A stretch of 64,000 bases of DNA from Streptomyces flavofungini (GCF_030388665.1 NZ_CP128846.1:7598001-7662000); one strand, 5' to 3'; positions 18,061 to 27,403 are shown, counted from the first letter of the stretch. Translations and numbers: made by a program. Notes: generated by a model from the letters alone, not told the origin.

Positions 18061-18828
18061 ATGCCCTTCGCGCGGGTGGTGTCCCTGGTGCCGTCGCTGA
18101 CCGAGGCGGTCGCCGTGACCGCGCCCGGCGCCCTGGTCGGCGCGACCGACTGGTGCACGCACCCGGCGGACCTCGACGTCGTCCGCGTCGGCGGCACCAA
18201 GAACCCCGACGTCCCGGCGATCGTGGCGCTCGCCCCCGACCTCGTGATCGCCAATGAGGAGGAGAACCGCGCGCCGGACATCGCGGCGCTGCGGGCGGCG
18301 GGCCTCGACGTCCTCGTCACCGAGGTGCGGGGGCTCGACCAGGCGTTCCGCGAGCTGGAGCGGGTCCTCGACGCGTGCGGCGCCGAGCGGCGGCCGGGGT
18401 GGCTGGTGGACGCGGAGGCCGCGTGGCGGGACGTCGGCAGCCTCGGGGGTGTCGCCGGGGCGGCCGGGGCGGCCCGGCCGGGCGGACGGCTGCGGGCCGC
18501 CGTGCCCATCTGGCGCAGACCCTGGATGGTCCTCGGGCGGGACACGTTCGCGGGGGACCTGCTGGCCCGGCTCGGGGTCGACAACGCGTACGCGGGGCAC
18601 GCCGAGCGCTACCCCCGGGTGTCCATCGACGAACTGCGGGCCGCGGGGCTCGACTTGGTGGTCCTGCCGGACGAGCCGTACCGGTTCACGCCCGACGACG
18701 GGCCCGAGGCGTTCCCGCAGTCGCTGCCCGCCGCGCTCGTCAGCGGTCGCCACCTCACGTGGTATGGGCCGTCGCTGGCCGAGGCGCCCGCCGTGCTGGG
18801 GGAGGCGCTGCGGGTCGCGCAGCGCTGA
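18061..18828 (+). CDS. Helical-backbone metal-receptor (BtuF/FhuD fold) protein without signal peptide
   Basis: A 255-aa protein of the periplasmic-binding-protein fold used for cobalamin and siderophores (PF01497 type). It has VSLVPSLTEAV, TDWCTHP, VGGTKNPDVPAIVALAPDLVIANEEENR and a C-terminal YGPSLAEAPAVLGEAL. There is no signal peptide or lipobox and no ABC partner beside it, so it is probably cytoplasmic. Cytosolic members are widespread in actinobacteria with no assigned function. Linkage to the XRE-cupin gene suggests joint control. Confidence 0.75.
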   Translation: MPFARVVSLVPSLTEAVAVTAPGALVGATDWCTHPADLDVVRVGGTKNPDVPAIVALAPDLVIANEEENRAPDIAALRAAGLDVLVTEVRGLDQAFRELERVLDACGAERRPGWLVDAEAAWRDVGSLGGVAGAAGAARPGGRLRAAVPIWRRPWMVLGRDTFAGDLLARLGVDNAYAGHAERYPRVSIDELRAAGLDLVVLPDEPYRFTPDDGPEAFPQSLPAALVSGRHLTWYGPSLAEAPAVLGEALRVAQR

Positions 18829-18837
18829 CGTGCCGGC

Positions 18838-19956
18838 TCAGCGCGGGGCCGCGAGGAGCTTGCCGCCGACCACCCCGCGCAGGGTCTTGACCAGCGCCAC
18901 CAGCCACGCCGACACGAGCACGACGAACAGCGCCACGGCGAGCCAGTCGTACACCGCGAGGCCGGTGCGCCCGCCCAGGCCCTCGGCGCCCGTCACACAG
19001 GTGCCGACCGGGAAGGTGAAGGCCCACCAGGTCATCGCGAAGCCCATGCCGCGCCGCCGGGCCCGCAGCACCAGCGCGGTCGCGAGGACCAGCCACATCA
19101 TCGCGAAGCCCATCACGGGCACCCCGAACAGCACGGCGAAGACGGCGAAGCCCTGGTCGTAGGGGGCGGGCAGGACGCCGGGGGCGACGTCGGCGAACTT
19201 GTCGGCGGCCGTGGTCGACTGGCCGAGGGGGCCGAGGACCAGGAACAGGGTGGGGGTGAGCGCCAGCGGCAGCGGGCCGTCGTGCACCAGGCGGGCGAAG
19301 ATCAGGGGCAGCATCACCAGGGTGGCGAGCAGGCTCAGGCCGAACATCGCGAAACAGCCGTACAGCAGGGTCTGTTGTGCCTGCCCGGCGGGCAGGTGCG
19401 GGACGAGCAGCGGGCCGACGGCCGCCGACACCATCGGCGCCACGACGGGCAGCAGCCACACGGGCGAGGCGCTGCCGGGCCGCACGCGGTGGCGGACCAC
19501 CATCAGGTACGGGATGGCGACGGCCGCGGCGAGGCCGATGGCCGTACCCGCGGTGAACAGGACGGTGTCCAGGGCGACCGCCGCCGTGGTGCCCAGCCAG
19601 TCCGAGCCGACGAGCATCGCGCCCGCGCCCACGGCGAGCAGCGCCATGGCCAGGCAGCCGTAGAACGGAGCCATGGCCGGATCGGCGAGGTGGGCGCGGG
19701 CCTGGTCGCGGTGGCGCACGTGGTGGACGGCGCGCGCCCCGAGCAGCGTCACCAGCATCACCAGGGACAGGGCCCACACCCCGGTCACGGCCGAGCGCAG
19801 GCCCGGGACGTCCACGGGCAGGGCGGCCCCGGCGTTGGCGATGATGGCGGTGCCCATCACGGAGGCGTACCAGTTCGGTCCGAGGTGGCGGACGGCGCCG
19901 GAACGGGACCCTGCGGCCGGGTGGGCCGGGGCGGGAAGGGGGGCGACTGTGACCAT
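18838..19956 (-). CDS. TDT-family membrane transporter (TehA/C4-dicarboxylate/sulfite exporter-like)
   Basis: A 372-aa protein with about ten membrane helices. GPNWYASVMGTAIIANAG at the N-terminus and TWWAFTFPVGTCVTG near the end are characteristic of the TDT family, whose members export sulfite, malate or tellurite-related anions. It is divergent from a LysR gene with only 70 bases between the starts, the usual pairing for this family, so the LysR protein very likely controls it. Confidence 0.83.
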   Translation of the reverse strand: MVTVAPLPAPAHPAAGSRSGAVRHLGPNWYASVMGTAIIANAGAALPVDVPGLRSAVTGVWALSLVMLVTLLGARAVHHVRHRDQARAHLADPAMAPFYGCLAMALLAVGAGAMLVGSDWLGTTAAVALDTVLFTAGTAIGLAAAVAIPYLMVVRHRVRPGSASPVWLLPVVAPMVSAAVGPLLVPHLPAGQAQQTLLYGCFAMFGLSLLATLVMLPLIFARLVHDGPLPLALTPTLFLVLGPLGQSTTAADKFADVAPGVLPAPYDQGFAVFAVLFGVPVMGFAMMWLVLATALVLRARRRGMGFAMTWWAFTFPVGTCVTGAEGLGGRTGLAVYDWLAVALFVVLVSAWLVALVKTLRGVVGGKLLAAPR

Positions 19957-20004
19957 GCCCCCACGGTGCGCCCGACCGGTCCCGCCCACCAGGGACGTCC
20001 TGGC

Positions 20005-20017
20005 TATGAGGGCATAA
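20005..20017. promoter_or_regulatory. LysR-type operator (T-N11-A)
   Basis: TATG-AGGG-CATA is a perfect inverted repeat, and with the next A gives the T-N11-A pattern of LysR sites. It sits in the short gap between the divergent transporter and LysR genes. Confidence 0.6.
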
Positions 20018-20026
20018 CCTGGACTT

Positions 20027-21022
20027 ATGACTGCTTCGGGTGGTGGGGCGCCGACAGGGACCGGTGGCGGCGGTGCGCCGGGTGCCGCGGGCGCGTCCGA
20101 CAGTGCTTTTGGTACGACGGGTGCGGCGCCCCTGGCCCACCGAGTGCCCGACCTGGCCGCCCTCGAACTGCTCCTGGCGGTGGCGCGCCTCGGCAGTCTC
20201 GGCAGGGCCGCGCGGGAACTCGGCATCACCCAGCCCGCGGCCAGCGGGCGAATCCGGTCCATGGAGCGGCTGCTCGGCGTCGCCCTCGTGGACCGCTCGC
20301 CCCGCGGTTCGCGGCTCACCGAGGCGGGCGCGCTCGTCACGGACTGGGCGCGGCGGATCGTCGAGGCCGCCGAGGCCTTCGACGCGGGCGCGCAGGCGCT
20401 GCGGGACCGGCGGGACTCGCGCCTTCGGGTCGCCGCCAGCATGACCATCGCCGAGTACCTGCTGCCCGGCTGGCTCATCGCACTGCGCGCGCGGCGCCCG
20501 GACACGGCCGTGTCGCTGCTCGCCGGGAACTCGGCCGCGGTCGCCGCGCGGCTGCTCGCCGGGGAGGCCGACGTCGGGTTCGTCGAGGGCACCGGCGTCC
20601 CGGCCGGGCTCGACGGGGCCGTCGTCGCGCAGGACCGGCTCGTCGTGGTCGTCGCGCCGGGGCACCCCTGGGCGCGGCGGCGGGCGCCGATCGGGGCCGC
20701 GGAGCTCGCCGCCGCGCCGCTGATCCTGCGGGAGGAGGGGTCCGGGACGCGGGCCGTCCTCGAGGCCGCCCTCGGCGGGCTGGCGCGGCCCCTGCTCGAA
20801 CTCTCCTCCACCACCGCCGTGAAGTCCGCCGCCGTCAGCGGGGCCGGGCCCGCGGTGCTCAGTGAGCTCGCGGTGGGGGAGGAGTTGGCCGCTCGGCGGC
20901 TCGTCGGGATTCCCGTGGACGGGGTGCGGTTGCGGCGGGAGCTTCGGGCTGTGTGGCCGGTGGGGCACCTTCCGGCCGGGCCGGTGCGGGAGCTCTTGAG
21001 CTTGACCCGGGGGGCCGGGTAG
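20027..21022 (+). CDS. LysR-family transcriptional regulator
   Basis: A 331-aa LysR regulator. After a Gly/Ala-rich N-terminal extension of about 40 residues, the winged HTH (LLLAVARLGSLGRAARELGITQPAASGRIRSMERLLG) is followed by a PBP2-type effector domain with DVGFVEGTGVP and LIVREEGSG-like (LILREEGSGTR) segments. It is expected to activate or repress the divergent TDT transporter gene through the T-N11-A site in the intergenic region. The extension could mean that a later start is used. ATG 20027 is the first in frame. From 21023 to 21268 I see no gene. Confidence 0.83.
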   Translation: MTASGGGAPTGTGGGGAPGAAGASDSAFGTTGAAPLAHRVPDLAALELLLAVARLGSLGRAARELGITQPAASGRIRSMERLLGVALVDRSPRGSRLTEAGALVTDWARRIVEAAEAFDAGAQALRDRRDSRLRVAASMTIAEYLLPGWLIALRARRPDTAVSLLAGNSAAVAARLLAGEADVGFVEGTGVPAGLDGAVVAQDRLVVVVAPGHPWARRRAPIGAAELAAAPLILREEGSGTRAVLEAALGGLARPLLELSSTTAVKSAAVSGAGPAVLSELAVGEELAARRLVGIPVDGVRLRRELRAVWPVGHLPAGPVRELLSLTRGAG

Positions 21023-21268
21023 CCCTTGGCCGGGGGCGCCCCCGTAGGCCCGCGCCCCCGGCCGCCCTCACCCTCAGCCCGACCTGCGCCCGGGGATTCT
21101 CCCGCCCGCCGACCCGTTCGCCCTTGGACGCGGGGTGCGCGCCTCGCCCCGGGCGGGCCTGCGTCCCCTGCCGGCCGCGTCCTCCCCTCGGCCTGCGCGG
21201 GCCTGCGCCCCCGCCGACGGCGTCGTGCCCCCGGCCCGCGGCCTGCCGCCCGGACGCGCGGGGCCCGG

Positions 21269-21994
21269 TCAGTGCGTGGACGCCGCTGCCTCCACCAACC
21301 CCGTCATCACCCGCACGTCCACCCCCGCCTCCGGATGCCACTGCACCCCGAGGACCCAGCCGGGACGGGGGAGTTCGATGGCTTCGATGGTGCCGTCGTC
21401 CGCGTGGGCGGACGGGATCAGGCCGGTGCCGAGGCGGTCCACAGCCTGGTGGTGGTAGGTGGGGACGTCGGTCGTGGGATCGGGGACGAGCTCGGCGTAG
21501 CGGGTGCCGGGGACGTGCTTGACGGTGTGGGCGCTGAAGACGCCGGGCGCGGCCGCGTGGCCGTCCAGGTGCTGGACGAGGGTGCCGCCCAGGGCGACAT
21601 TGAGGAGCTGCATGCCCCGGCAGATGCCGAGCAGGGGGGTGCCGGAGTCCAGCGCGGCCCGGATCAGGGCGAGTTCCCAGGCGTCCCGTTCGTGCGCGGG
21701 CGGGCCCGTGCGGTCCTCGCGCGACGCGCCGTAGTGGGACGGGTCCACGTCGGGGCCGCCCGCGATGACGACGCCGTCGAGGCGGGCGACGACGTCGGCG
21801 GCGTACCGCGGCACGTCGGGCGGCACCATCGAGGCGAGGCCGCCCGCGGCCTGGACCATGCGCGGGTATCCGGCGGGCAGGAGCGCGGCCGGGAGTTCCC
21901 AGACGCCCCAACTCGCCTTCGTCTCCAGGTAGGTGCTGATGCCGATCAGCGGCCTGCGGGCTGCCGCCCCGGGGTGGTGCAACGTGCTCAACAT
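21269..21994 (-). CDS. Gamma-glutamyl-GABA hydrolase-like class I glutamine amidotransferase (PuuD-like)
   Basis: A 241-aa peptidase C26-type hydrolase. The nucleophile Cys is in GICRGMQLLN and the catalytic His in VQWHPE, with the GGPDVDP loop of PuuD-like enzymes. It would hydrolyse a gamma-glutamyl amide to glutamate and the free acid, the last step of gamma-glutamylated amine breakdown. It lies 130 bases beyond the permease gene on the same strand, and the GlnA4-like ligase that would make its substrate is 2.7 kb away. Confidence 0.82.
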   Translation of the reverse strand: MLSTLHHPGAAARRPLIGISTYLETKASWGVWELPAALLPAGYPRMVQAAGGLASMVPPDVPRYAADVVARLDGVVIAGGPDVDPSHYGASREDRTGPPAHERDAWELALIRAALDSGTPLLGICRGMQLLNVALGGTLVQHLDGHAAAPGVFSAHTVKHVPGTRYAELVPDPTTDVPTYHHQAVDRLGTGLIPSAHADDGTIEAIELPRPGWVLGVQWHPEAGVDVRVMTGLVEAAASTH

Positions 21995-22124
21995 CGTCTC
22001 CGTGTCGCTGTGCTGGGTGTCGTCGGGTCGGTGCGGCGTGGTGCCGATTTCGTCGAGGGTGTCGAGGGTGTCGAGGGGGAGGGGGCCGGCGCGCCGTCGT
22101 TCTGAAGGCGGGCGCCGCCCTGAC

Positions 22125-23624
22125 TCACTTGCGTTCCAGCTCCGCCTCCGCCGCCGCGAGGGCCGCGAACTCCTCCTCCGGGGCCCGTGCCACCAGATGC
22201 TTGCGGCTGTAGAGGCCGAAGTAGGCGATCGCCACGACGTACACGCCGAGGGCGATGAACGCCGCCGTGACGTCCACGAGGAACGTGGCGACCAGGGCCG
22301 CGCAGGCGAGGGCGAGGGCGACCGAGGAGGTGAGGACGCCGCCGGGGGTGCGGTAGGGGCGGGGGAGGTGCGGCTCGCGACGGCGCAGGACGATGTGGGA
22401 GAGGGACATCAGGGCGTACGAGATGGTGGCGCCGAACACCGCCACGTTCAGCATGCGGGCGCCGTCGCCGGTGGCCGCGGCCAGGCTGAAGCCGATCGCG
22501 CCGGGAACGACGAGGCCCAGGTAGGGCGCCTTGCGGCTGCTGGTCAGGGAGAGAAAGCGGGGCAGGTAGCCCGCGCGGGACAGGGCGAAGAGCTGGCGCG
22601 AGCCCGCGTAGATGAGGGAGAAGAACGACGCGACCAGGCCCGCGAGGCCCGCGTAGTTGATGACGCGGCTGAGGGCCGTCGCCTCGCCGTCCGGCTGGAG
22701 GGCGTCCACGAGCGGGTTGCCGGTGTCCTGGATGGCCGCCGAGCCGCGGGCCCCCGCGGAGGCGAAGAAGGTGAGCAGGGCGAGGGCGACCAGGATGCAC
22801 AGGGACCAGCGGATGGCGCGCGGCAGGGTGCGCGCGGGGTCCTTGGTCTCCTCGGCGGCGAGCGGCACGCCCTCCACGCCGAGGAAGAACCACATGCCGA
22901 AGGGGAAGGCCGCCCAGATGCCGAGGAGGCCGAGCGGCAGCCAGGAGTTGGAGCCGAAGGCGTCGTGGTCGACGGCGATGTCGTTGAGGTGGGAGGAGTC
23001 GAAGTCCATGAACGCGCCGACGGCGAAGACGAGGAGCGCGGCCACGGCGATGCCGGTGACGACGAAGCTGAAGCGCAGTGCCTCGCCCACGCCCCACAGG
23101 TGGATGCCGATGAAGATGACGAAGCAGGCCAGGTAGACGGGCCAGCCCGACTCCAGGCCGAAGAGGTTCAGGGACTCGACGTAGTCGCCGATGAAGATGG
23201 CGATGGCGGCGGGCGCGAGGATGTACTCGATGAGGATCGCCGTGCCGGTCAGGAAGCCGCCCCAGGGGCCGAGCGCGCGTCGGGCGAAGCCGTAGCCGCC
23301 GCCCGCGGTGGGCAGCACGGACGACAGCTCGGCGAGCGAGAACACCATGCACGCGTACATGACGCCCATGAGTGCCATGGCGATGCCGAGGCCGCCGAAG
23401 CCGCCCTCCTTGAGGCCGGAGTTCCAGCCGGAGAAGTCGCCGGAGACGACGTAGGCGACGCCGAGGCCGGTGAGCAGGACCCAGCCCGCGTTGCCGCGGC
23501 GCAGGGCCCGCCGTTCCAGGTAGTCGTCGCCTTCCTCGGAACTCCCGCCCTTCCCGGCTTTCCCGCCCTTCCCGGCTTCTCCGGCGGCGCGGGCCTTCGA
23601 CGGCTCAGTGGACTCCAGGCTCAT
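22125..23624 (-). CDS. APC-family amino acid/amine permease (ethanolamine permease-like)
   Basis: A 499-aa, twelve-helix APC permease. VAYVVSGDFSGWNSGLKEGGFGGLGIA near the start and the GGGYGFARRALGPWGGFLTG segment are typical of ethanolamine and related permeases. ATG 23624 is chosen because AGGGAG lies 8 bases upstream. A further 24 bases of frame upstream are possible. A Gly/Lys-rich stretch (about residues 15-28) precedes the first helix. It likely imports the amine that the divergent GlnA4-like enzyme glutamylates. Confidence 0.83.
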   Translation of the reverse strand: MSLESTEPSKARAAGEAGKGGKAGKGGSSEEGDDYLERRALRRGNAGWVLLTGLGVAYVVSGDFSGWNSGLKEGGFGGLGIAMALMGVMYACMVFSLAELSSVLPTAGGGYGFARRALGPWGGFLTGTAILIEYILAPAAIAIFIGDYVESLNLFGLESGWPVYLACFVIFIGIHLWGVGEALRFSFVVTGIAVAALLVFAVGAFMDFDSSHLNDIAVDHDAFGSNSWLPLGLLGIWAAFPFGMWFFLGVEGVPLAAEETKDPARTLPRAIRWSLCILVALALLTFFASAGARGSAAIQDTGNPLVDALQPDGEATALSRVINYAGLAGLVASFFSLIYAGSRQLFALSRAGYLPRFLSLTSSRKAPYLGLVVPGAIGFSLAAATGDGARMLNVAVFGATISYALMSLSHIVLRRREPHLPRPYRTPGGVLTSSVALALACAALVATFLVDVTAAFIALGVYVVAIAYFGLYSRKHLVARAPEEEFAALAAAEAELERK

Positions 23625-23659
23625 GGGCACGGCTCCCTGCGGCGGCATTCAATGGCACT

Positions 23660-23681
23660 CAATGGAATGGAGCCATACCTT
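23660..23681. promoter_or_regulatory. Shared element CAATGG-N9-ATACCTT, permease copy
   Basis: CAATGG (23660-23665) and ATACCTT (23675-23681) are 9 bases apart, 36 bases upstream of the permease start. An identical arrangement is found upstream of the ligase gene at 24597. The N9 stretches differ, so only the ends are conserved. Confidence 0.5.
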
Positions 23682-23827
23682 TGCGGTGGTGGGGGTGAGA
23701 AATCAAGACCCTTGCGTTACGCCGTGGTTAATCGCGTGGGCGGCGGGGCGGCGGGGGCGCCCGGGCCCGCGCGGCCAGGGCCGGGTCTCCCGCGTTGCCG
23801 CGCCCCGGCCCGGCGCGCGCCTGCGCC

Positions 23828-24574
23828 TCAGGTCAGGAACCCCCGAAGCAGCGCCGCAGTGCCCGCGCAGTGCTCGCGCATCATCTCCCGCGCGCCGTCC
23901 GCGTCGCCGTCGAGCACGGCCTCCACGAGCGCGCTGTGCTGGCGCTGGGAGTGCTCCAGGTTCCGTACCAGAAGGGGGATGCAGTCCAGGAGGTCGTTGA
24001 CCGTGGCGCGGACCGCGGCGTACTGCGCGGTGAGCGACGGGGAGCCGGACAGCTCGGCCAGGGTGAGGTGCAGCAGGGTGTCCTGACGGCGGTATTCGGC
24101 GAGCGGCGCGTCATGGGTGCGGGCGAGCGCGTCGCGCAGCCGCGCCGCCTGGCCGTCGTCGAGCCCGTGCGCGGCGCACAGGCCCGCGGCGCCCACCTCC
24201 AGGACCTCGCGGAAGCGCAGCGCGTCCTCCACGTCCACGTCCGCGATGCGCCGGCGCAGCTCGTCCTCACCGGCCGCCTCCGGGCGCGGGCGCACGAACG
24301 TGCCGCCGTAGCGACCCCGGCGCGACTCCACGAGCCCCTGGTCCTGGAGCACCTTGAGGACCTCGCGCAGCGTGACCCGGCTGATCCCGAGCCGCTCCGC
24401 CAGCTCCCGCTCGGCCGGAAGGCGTTCGCCGCCCGGCACCAGGCCGAGGCGGACCACCTGGAGGATCTGCTCCAGGGCCTCCTCGAAGCCGTTGCCGGCC
24501 CGGACCGGACGCAGGACCTGCGTCAGCCGGTCGTCACCCCGCAGGTGCGAGTCGTCCGTCTCCGCGTGCGACAT
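23828..24574 (-). CDS. FadR-subfamily GntR transcriptional regulator
   Basis: A 248-aa regulator with an N-terminal winged HTH (RLPAERELAERLGISRVTLREVLKVLQDQGLV) and an all-helical FCD ligand-binding domain (about residues 95-240; conserved Arg/Asp/His helices as in EALRFREVLEVGAAGL and HSALVEAVLDGD). ATG 24574 is preferred over an upstream TTG because AAGGGGGT is 9 bases away. It sits between the permease and ligase genes and is divergent from the ligase. It probably controls both through the CAATGG-N9-ATACCTT sites, and itself, since one site lies 23 bases from its start. Confidence 0.83.
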   Translation of the reverse strand: MSHAETDDSHLRGDDRLTQVLRPVRAGNGFEEALEQILQVVRLGLVPGGERLPAERELAERLGISRVTLREVLKVLQDQGLVESRRGRYGGTFVRPRPEAAGEDELRRRIADVDVEDALRFREVLEVGAAGLCAAHGLDDGQAARLRDALARTHDAPLAEYRRQDTLLHLTLAELSGSPSLTAQYAAVRATVNDLLDCIPLLVRNLEHSQRQHSALVEAVLDGDADGAREMMREHCAGTAALLRGFLT

Positions 24575-24596
24575 CTGCCCGTACCCCCTTCCCAAG

Positions 24597-24618
24597 CAAT
24601 GGTTCTCGGCAATACCTT
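24597..24618. promoter_or_regulatory. Shared element CAATGG-N9-ATACCTT, ligase/regulator copy
   Basis: CAATGG (24597-24602) and ATACCTT (24612-24618) with a 9-base gap, between the divergent regulator and ligase genes. A clear ribosome site, AAGGAGG (24638-24644), follows for the ligase. Confidence 0.5.
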
Positions 24619-24652
24619 ATGGCCACTCGGCTGACCCAAGGAGGCTTTTCCC

Positions 24653-26023
24653 GTGGCAGACCGCACACCCCCGCTCGGCATCGAGGAGCTGCGTGCTCTG
24701 GTGGCGAGCGGCGAGATCGACACTGTCGTCCTGGCCTTCCCCGATATGCAAGGGCGGCTCCAGGGCAAGCGGTTCGCCGCCCGGTTCTTCCTCGACGAGG
24801 TCCTCGAGCACGGCACGGAGGGCTGCAACTACCTCCTCGCCGTCGACACGGAGATGAACACGGTCGACGGATACGCGATGTCCTCCTGGGACCGCGGCTA
24901 CGGCGACTTCGCCATGCACGCCGACGTCTCCACCCTGCGCCGCGTCCCCTGGAACGAGGGCACGGCCCTGCTGATGGCCGACCTCGCCTGGAGCGACGGC
25001 GAGCCCGTCGTGGCCGCCCCGCGCCAGATACTGCGCCGCCAGCTGGAGCGCCTCGCCGAGCTCGGCTACAGCGCCCACGTCGGCACGGAGCTGGAGTTCA
25101 TCGTCTTCAAGGACACCTACGAACAGGCCTGGGACGCGGGCTACCAGGGCCTGACGCCCGCCAACCAGTACAACATCGACTACTCCGTCCTCGGCACCGG
25201 ACGCATCGAGCCGCTGCTGCGCCGCATCCGCAACGACATGGCCGCCGCGGGGCTGACCGTGGAGTCCGCCAAGGGCGAGTGCAACCCCGGCCAGCACGAG
25301 ATCGTGTTCCGCTACGACGAGGCCCTCGTCACCTGCGACCAGCACTCCATCTACAAGACGGGCGCCAAGGAGATCGCCGCGCAGGAGGGCGTCTCGCTCA
25401 CCTTCATGGCGAAGTACAACGAGCGCGAGGGCAACTCCTGCCACATCCACCTCTCGCTCCAGGACGCCGACGGCAACAACGCCATGGCGGGCTCCCCGGA
25501 CGACCCCGGCGGCATGTCGCCCGTCATGCGGCACTTCCTCGCCGGACAGCTCACGGCGCTGCGCGACTTCTCGCTCCTGTACGCGCCCAACATCAACTCC
25601 TTCAAGCGCTTCCAGCCGGGCTCCTTCGCGCCGACGGCCGCCGCCTGGGGCTACGACAACCGCACCTGCGCGCTGCGCGTCGTCGGCCACGGCCGGTCCC
25701 TGCGCTTCGAGAACCGGCTGCCCGGCGGCGACGTCAACCCCTACCTGGCCGTCGCGGGCCTGGTCGCCGCGGGCCTGCACGGCATCGAGCAGGAGCTGGA
25801 ACTGCCCGACGCCTGCACCGGCAACGCCTACACCGGCGACTACGAACACGTCCCGACGACGCTCCGCGAGGCCGCCGAGCTGTGGGAGAACAGCCCCATC
25901 GCCAAGGCCGCCTTCGGCGACGAAGTCGTCGCGCACTACCGCAACATGGCCCGGGTCGAGCTGGACGCCTTCGACGCCGCGGTGACCGACTGGGAGCTCC
26001 GCCGCTCCTTCGAACGCATGTGA
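24653..26023 (+). CDS. glnA4: Glutamine-synthetase-like gamma-glutamyl-amine ligase (GlnA4-like)
   Basis: A 456-aa glutamine synthetase homologue. Metal- and glutamate-site motifs are visible: GTELEFIVF, AKGECNPGQHEI, SCHIHLSL, KRFQPGSFAPT and RFENRLPGGDVNPYLA. Its best match by context is S. coelicolor GlnA4, a gamma-glutamylethanolamide synthetase, not a true glutamine synthetase. The GTG start has an ideal AAGGAGG 8 bases upstream. The genes around it (permease, aldehyde dehydrogenase, SDR, PuuD-like hydrolase, GntR regulator) supply every later step of a gamma-glutamylated amine pathway. The exact amine, ethanolamine or a polyamine, is inferred. Confidence 0.85.
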   Translation: MADRTPPLGIEELRALVASGEIDTVVLAFPDMQGRLQGKRFAARFFLDEVLEHGTEGCNYLLAVDTEMNTVDGYAMSSWDRGYGDFAMHADVSTLRRVPWNEGTALLMADLAWSDGEPVVAAPRQILRRQLERLAELGYSAHVGTELEFIVFKDTYEQAWDAGYQGLTPANQYNIDYSVLGTGRIEPLLRRIRNDMAAAGLTVESAKGECNPGQHEIVFRYDEALVTCDQHSIYKTGAKEIAAQEGVSLTFMAKYNEREGNSCHIHLSLQDADGNNAMAGSPDDPGGMSPVMRHFLAGQLTALRDFSLLYAPNINSFKRFQPGSFAPTAAAWGYDNRTCALRVVGHGRSLRFENRLPGGDVNPYLAVAGLVAAGLHGIEQELELPDACTGNAYTGDYEHVPTTLREAAELWENSPIAKAAFGDEVVAHYRNMARVELDAFDAAVTDWELRRSFERM

Positions 26024-26032
26024 GGCACTTCC

Positions 26033-27403
26033 TTGCTTGAGTCCCTTCAGGTACTGAACCCGGCGACGGAGGACGTCGTCGCGACCGTCCCCGCCGCCAC
26101 CGCGCAGGACGTCGACGCGGCCGTGGCGCGCGCCGCCGCGGCACAGGTGAAGTGGGCCGCCGCGGCCCCCGCCGACCGCGCCCGCCTGCTGCGCCGCTTC
26201 GCCGCCGTCATCGACGAACACATCGAGGAACTGGCGCAGTCGGAGGTGCGCGAGGCCGGTCACGTCATCGGCAACGCACGCTGGGAGGCGGGCAACGCCC
26301 GCGACCTGTTCGACTACGCGGCCGGCGGCGCCGAGCGGCTGAACGGCCGCCAGATCCCGGTGCCCGGCGGCCTGAACGTCACGATCCTCGAACCCCTCGG
26401 CGTCGTCGGCGTCATCGCGCCCTGGAACTTCCCGATGCCCATCGCGGCCTGGGGCACCGCCCCGGCCCTCGCGGCGGGCAACGCGGTCGTCCTCAAGCCC
26501 GCCGAGACGACGCCCCTGACCGCCCTGCGCCTGGCCGAGCTGGCCCTGGAAGCGGGCCTGCCCGAGGGCCTGTTCCAGGTCCTGCCCGGCGAGGGCGCCG
26601 TGGCCGGGAACGCGCTCGTCGAGCACCCGGGCGTCGCCAAGATCGTGTTCACCGGCTCCACGCGCGTCGGCAAGCAGATCATGGCCAAGTGCGCCGACCG
26701 CGTGAAGCGCCTGACCCTCGAACTGGGCGGCAAGAGCCCCAACATCGTCTTCGCCGACGCCGACGTGGAGGCCGCGGCGCTCGCCGCGCCCGGCTCCTTC
26801 CTCGACAACTCCGGCCAGGACTGCTGCGCCCGCACCCGCATCCTCGTCGAGCGCTCCGCCTACGACCGCTTCATCGAGGTCCTCGCGCCCGCGGTCGAGT
26901 CGTACGTCGTCGGGGACCCGGCCGACGAGAAGACGCAGATGGGGCCGCTGATCTCCCGGGCCCAGCTGGAGCGGGTGCGGTCGTATGTGCCCGCGGGCAC
27001 CGGCATCCGCGGCAGCGCCCCCGAGGGTCCGGGCTTCTGGTTCCCGCCGACCGTCCTCACCGAGGCCGGTCCCACCTCCCCGGTCGCCGTCGAGGAGGTC
27101 TTCGGGCCGGTCGCGGTCGTGCTGCCCTTCGACGACGAGGCCGACGCGGTCCGCCTCGCCAACGCCACCGAGTACGGCCTCTCCGGCTCGGTCTGGACGC
27201 GGGACGTGGGCCGGGCGCTACGCGTCTCGCAGGCGGTACGGGCCGGGAACCTGTCCGTCAACTCGCACTCCAGCGTGCGCTATTGGACCCCCTTCGGCGG
27301 CTACGGCCAGTCCGGCCTCGGGCGTGAGCTCGGCCCGGACGCCCTCGCCGCGTTCACCGAAACCAAGAACGTCTTCATCAGCACGGAAGGGCCCGCCCAG
27401 TGA
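26033..27403 (+). CDS. NAD(P)+-dependent aldehyde dehydrogenase
   Basis: A 456-aa ALDH superfamily enzyme. The coenzyme segment APWNFPMPI, catalytic Glu in LELGGKSPNIVF and catalytic Cys in NSGQDCCARTRILV are intact, and EEVFGPVAVV closes the active site. It would oxidise the gamma-glutamyl aldehyde made from the glutamylated amine (PuuC-like step). The start is taken as TTG 26033, 9 bases after the ligase stop, with TGAGGC upstream; TTG 26036 is an alternative. The stop overlaps the SDR start. Confidence 0.84.
   Translation: MLESLQVLNPATEDVVATVPAATAQDVDAAVARAAAAQVKWAAAAPADRARLLRRFAAVIDEHIEELAQSEVREAGHVIGNARWEAGNARDLFDYAAGGAERLNGRQIPVPGGLNVTILEPLGVVGVIAPWNFPMPIAAWGTAPALAAGNAVVLKPAETTPLTALRLAELALEAGLPEGLFQVLPGEGAVAGNALVEHPGVAKIVFTGSTRVGKQIMAKCADRVKRLTLELGGKSPNIVFADADVEAAALAAPGSFLDNSGQDCCARTRILVERSAYDRFIEVLAPAVESYVVGDPADEKTQMGPLISRAQLERVRSYVPAGTGIRGSAPEGPGFWFPPTVLTEAGPTSPVAVEEVFGPVAVVLPFDDEADAVRLANATEYGLSGSVWTRDVGRALRVSQAVRAGNLSVNSHSSVRYWTPFGGYGQSGLGRELGPDALAAFTETKNVFISTEGPAQ

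Noticed and set aside
14338..18753. A 1471-codon open frame on the minus strand
   Set aside because: Antisense to the betaine transporter and XRE-cupin genes. It is His/Gly/Arg-biased as expected from the third-position GC of the real genes, with no motif.
18061..18828. Secreted cobalamin- or siderophore-binding lipoprotein
   Set aside because: No signal peptide or lipobox and no ABC transporter genes, so described as a probably cytosolic member.
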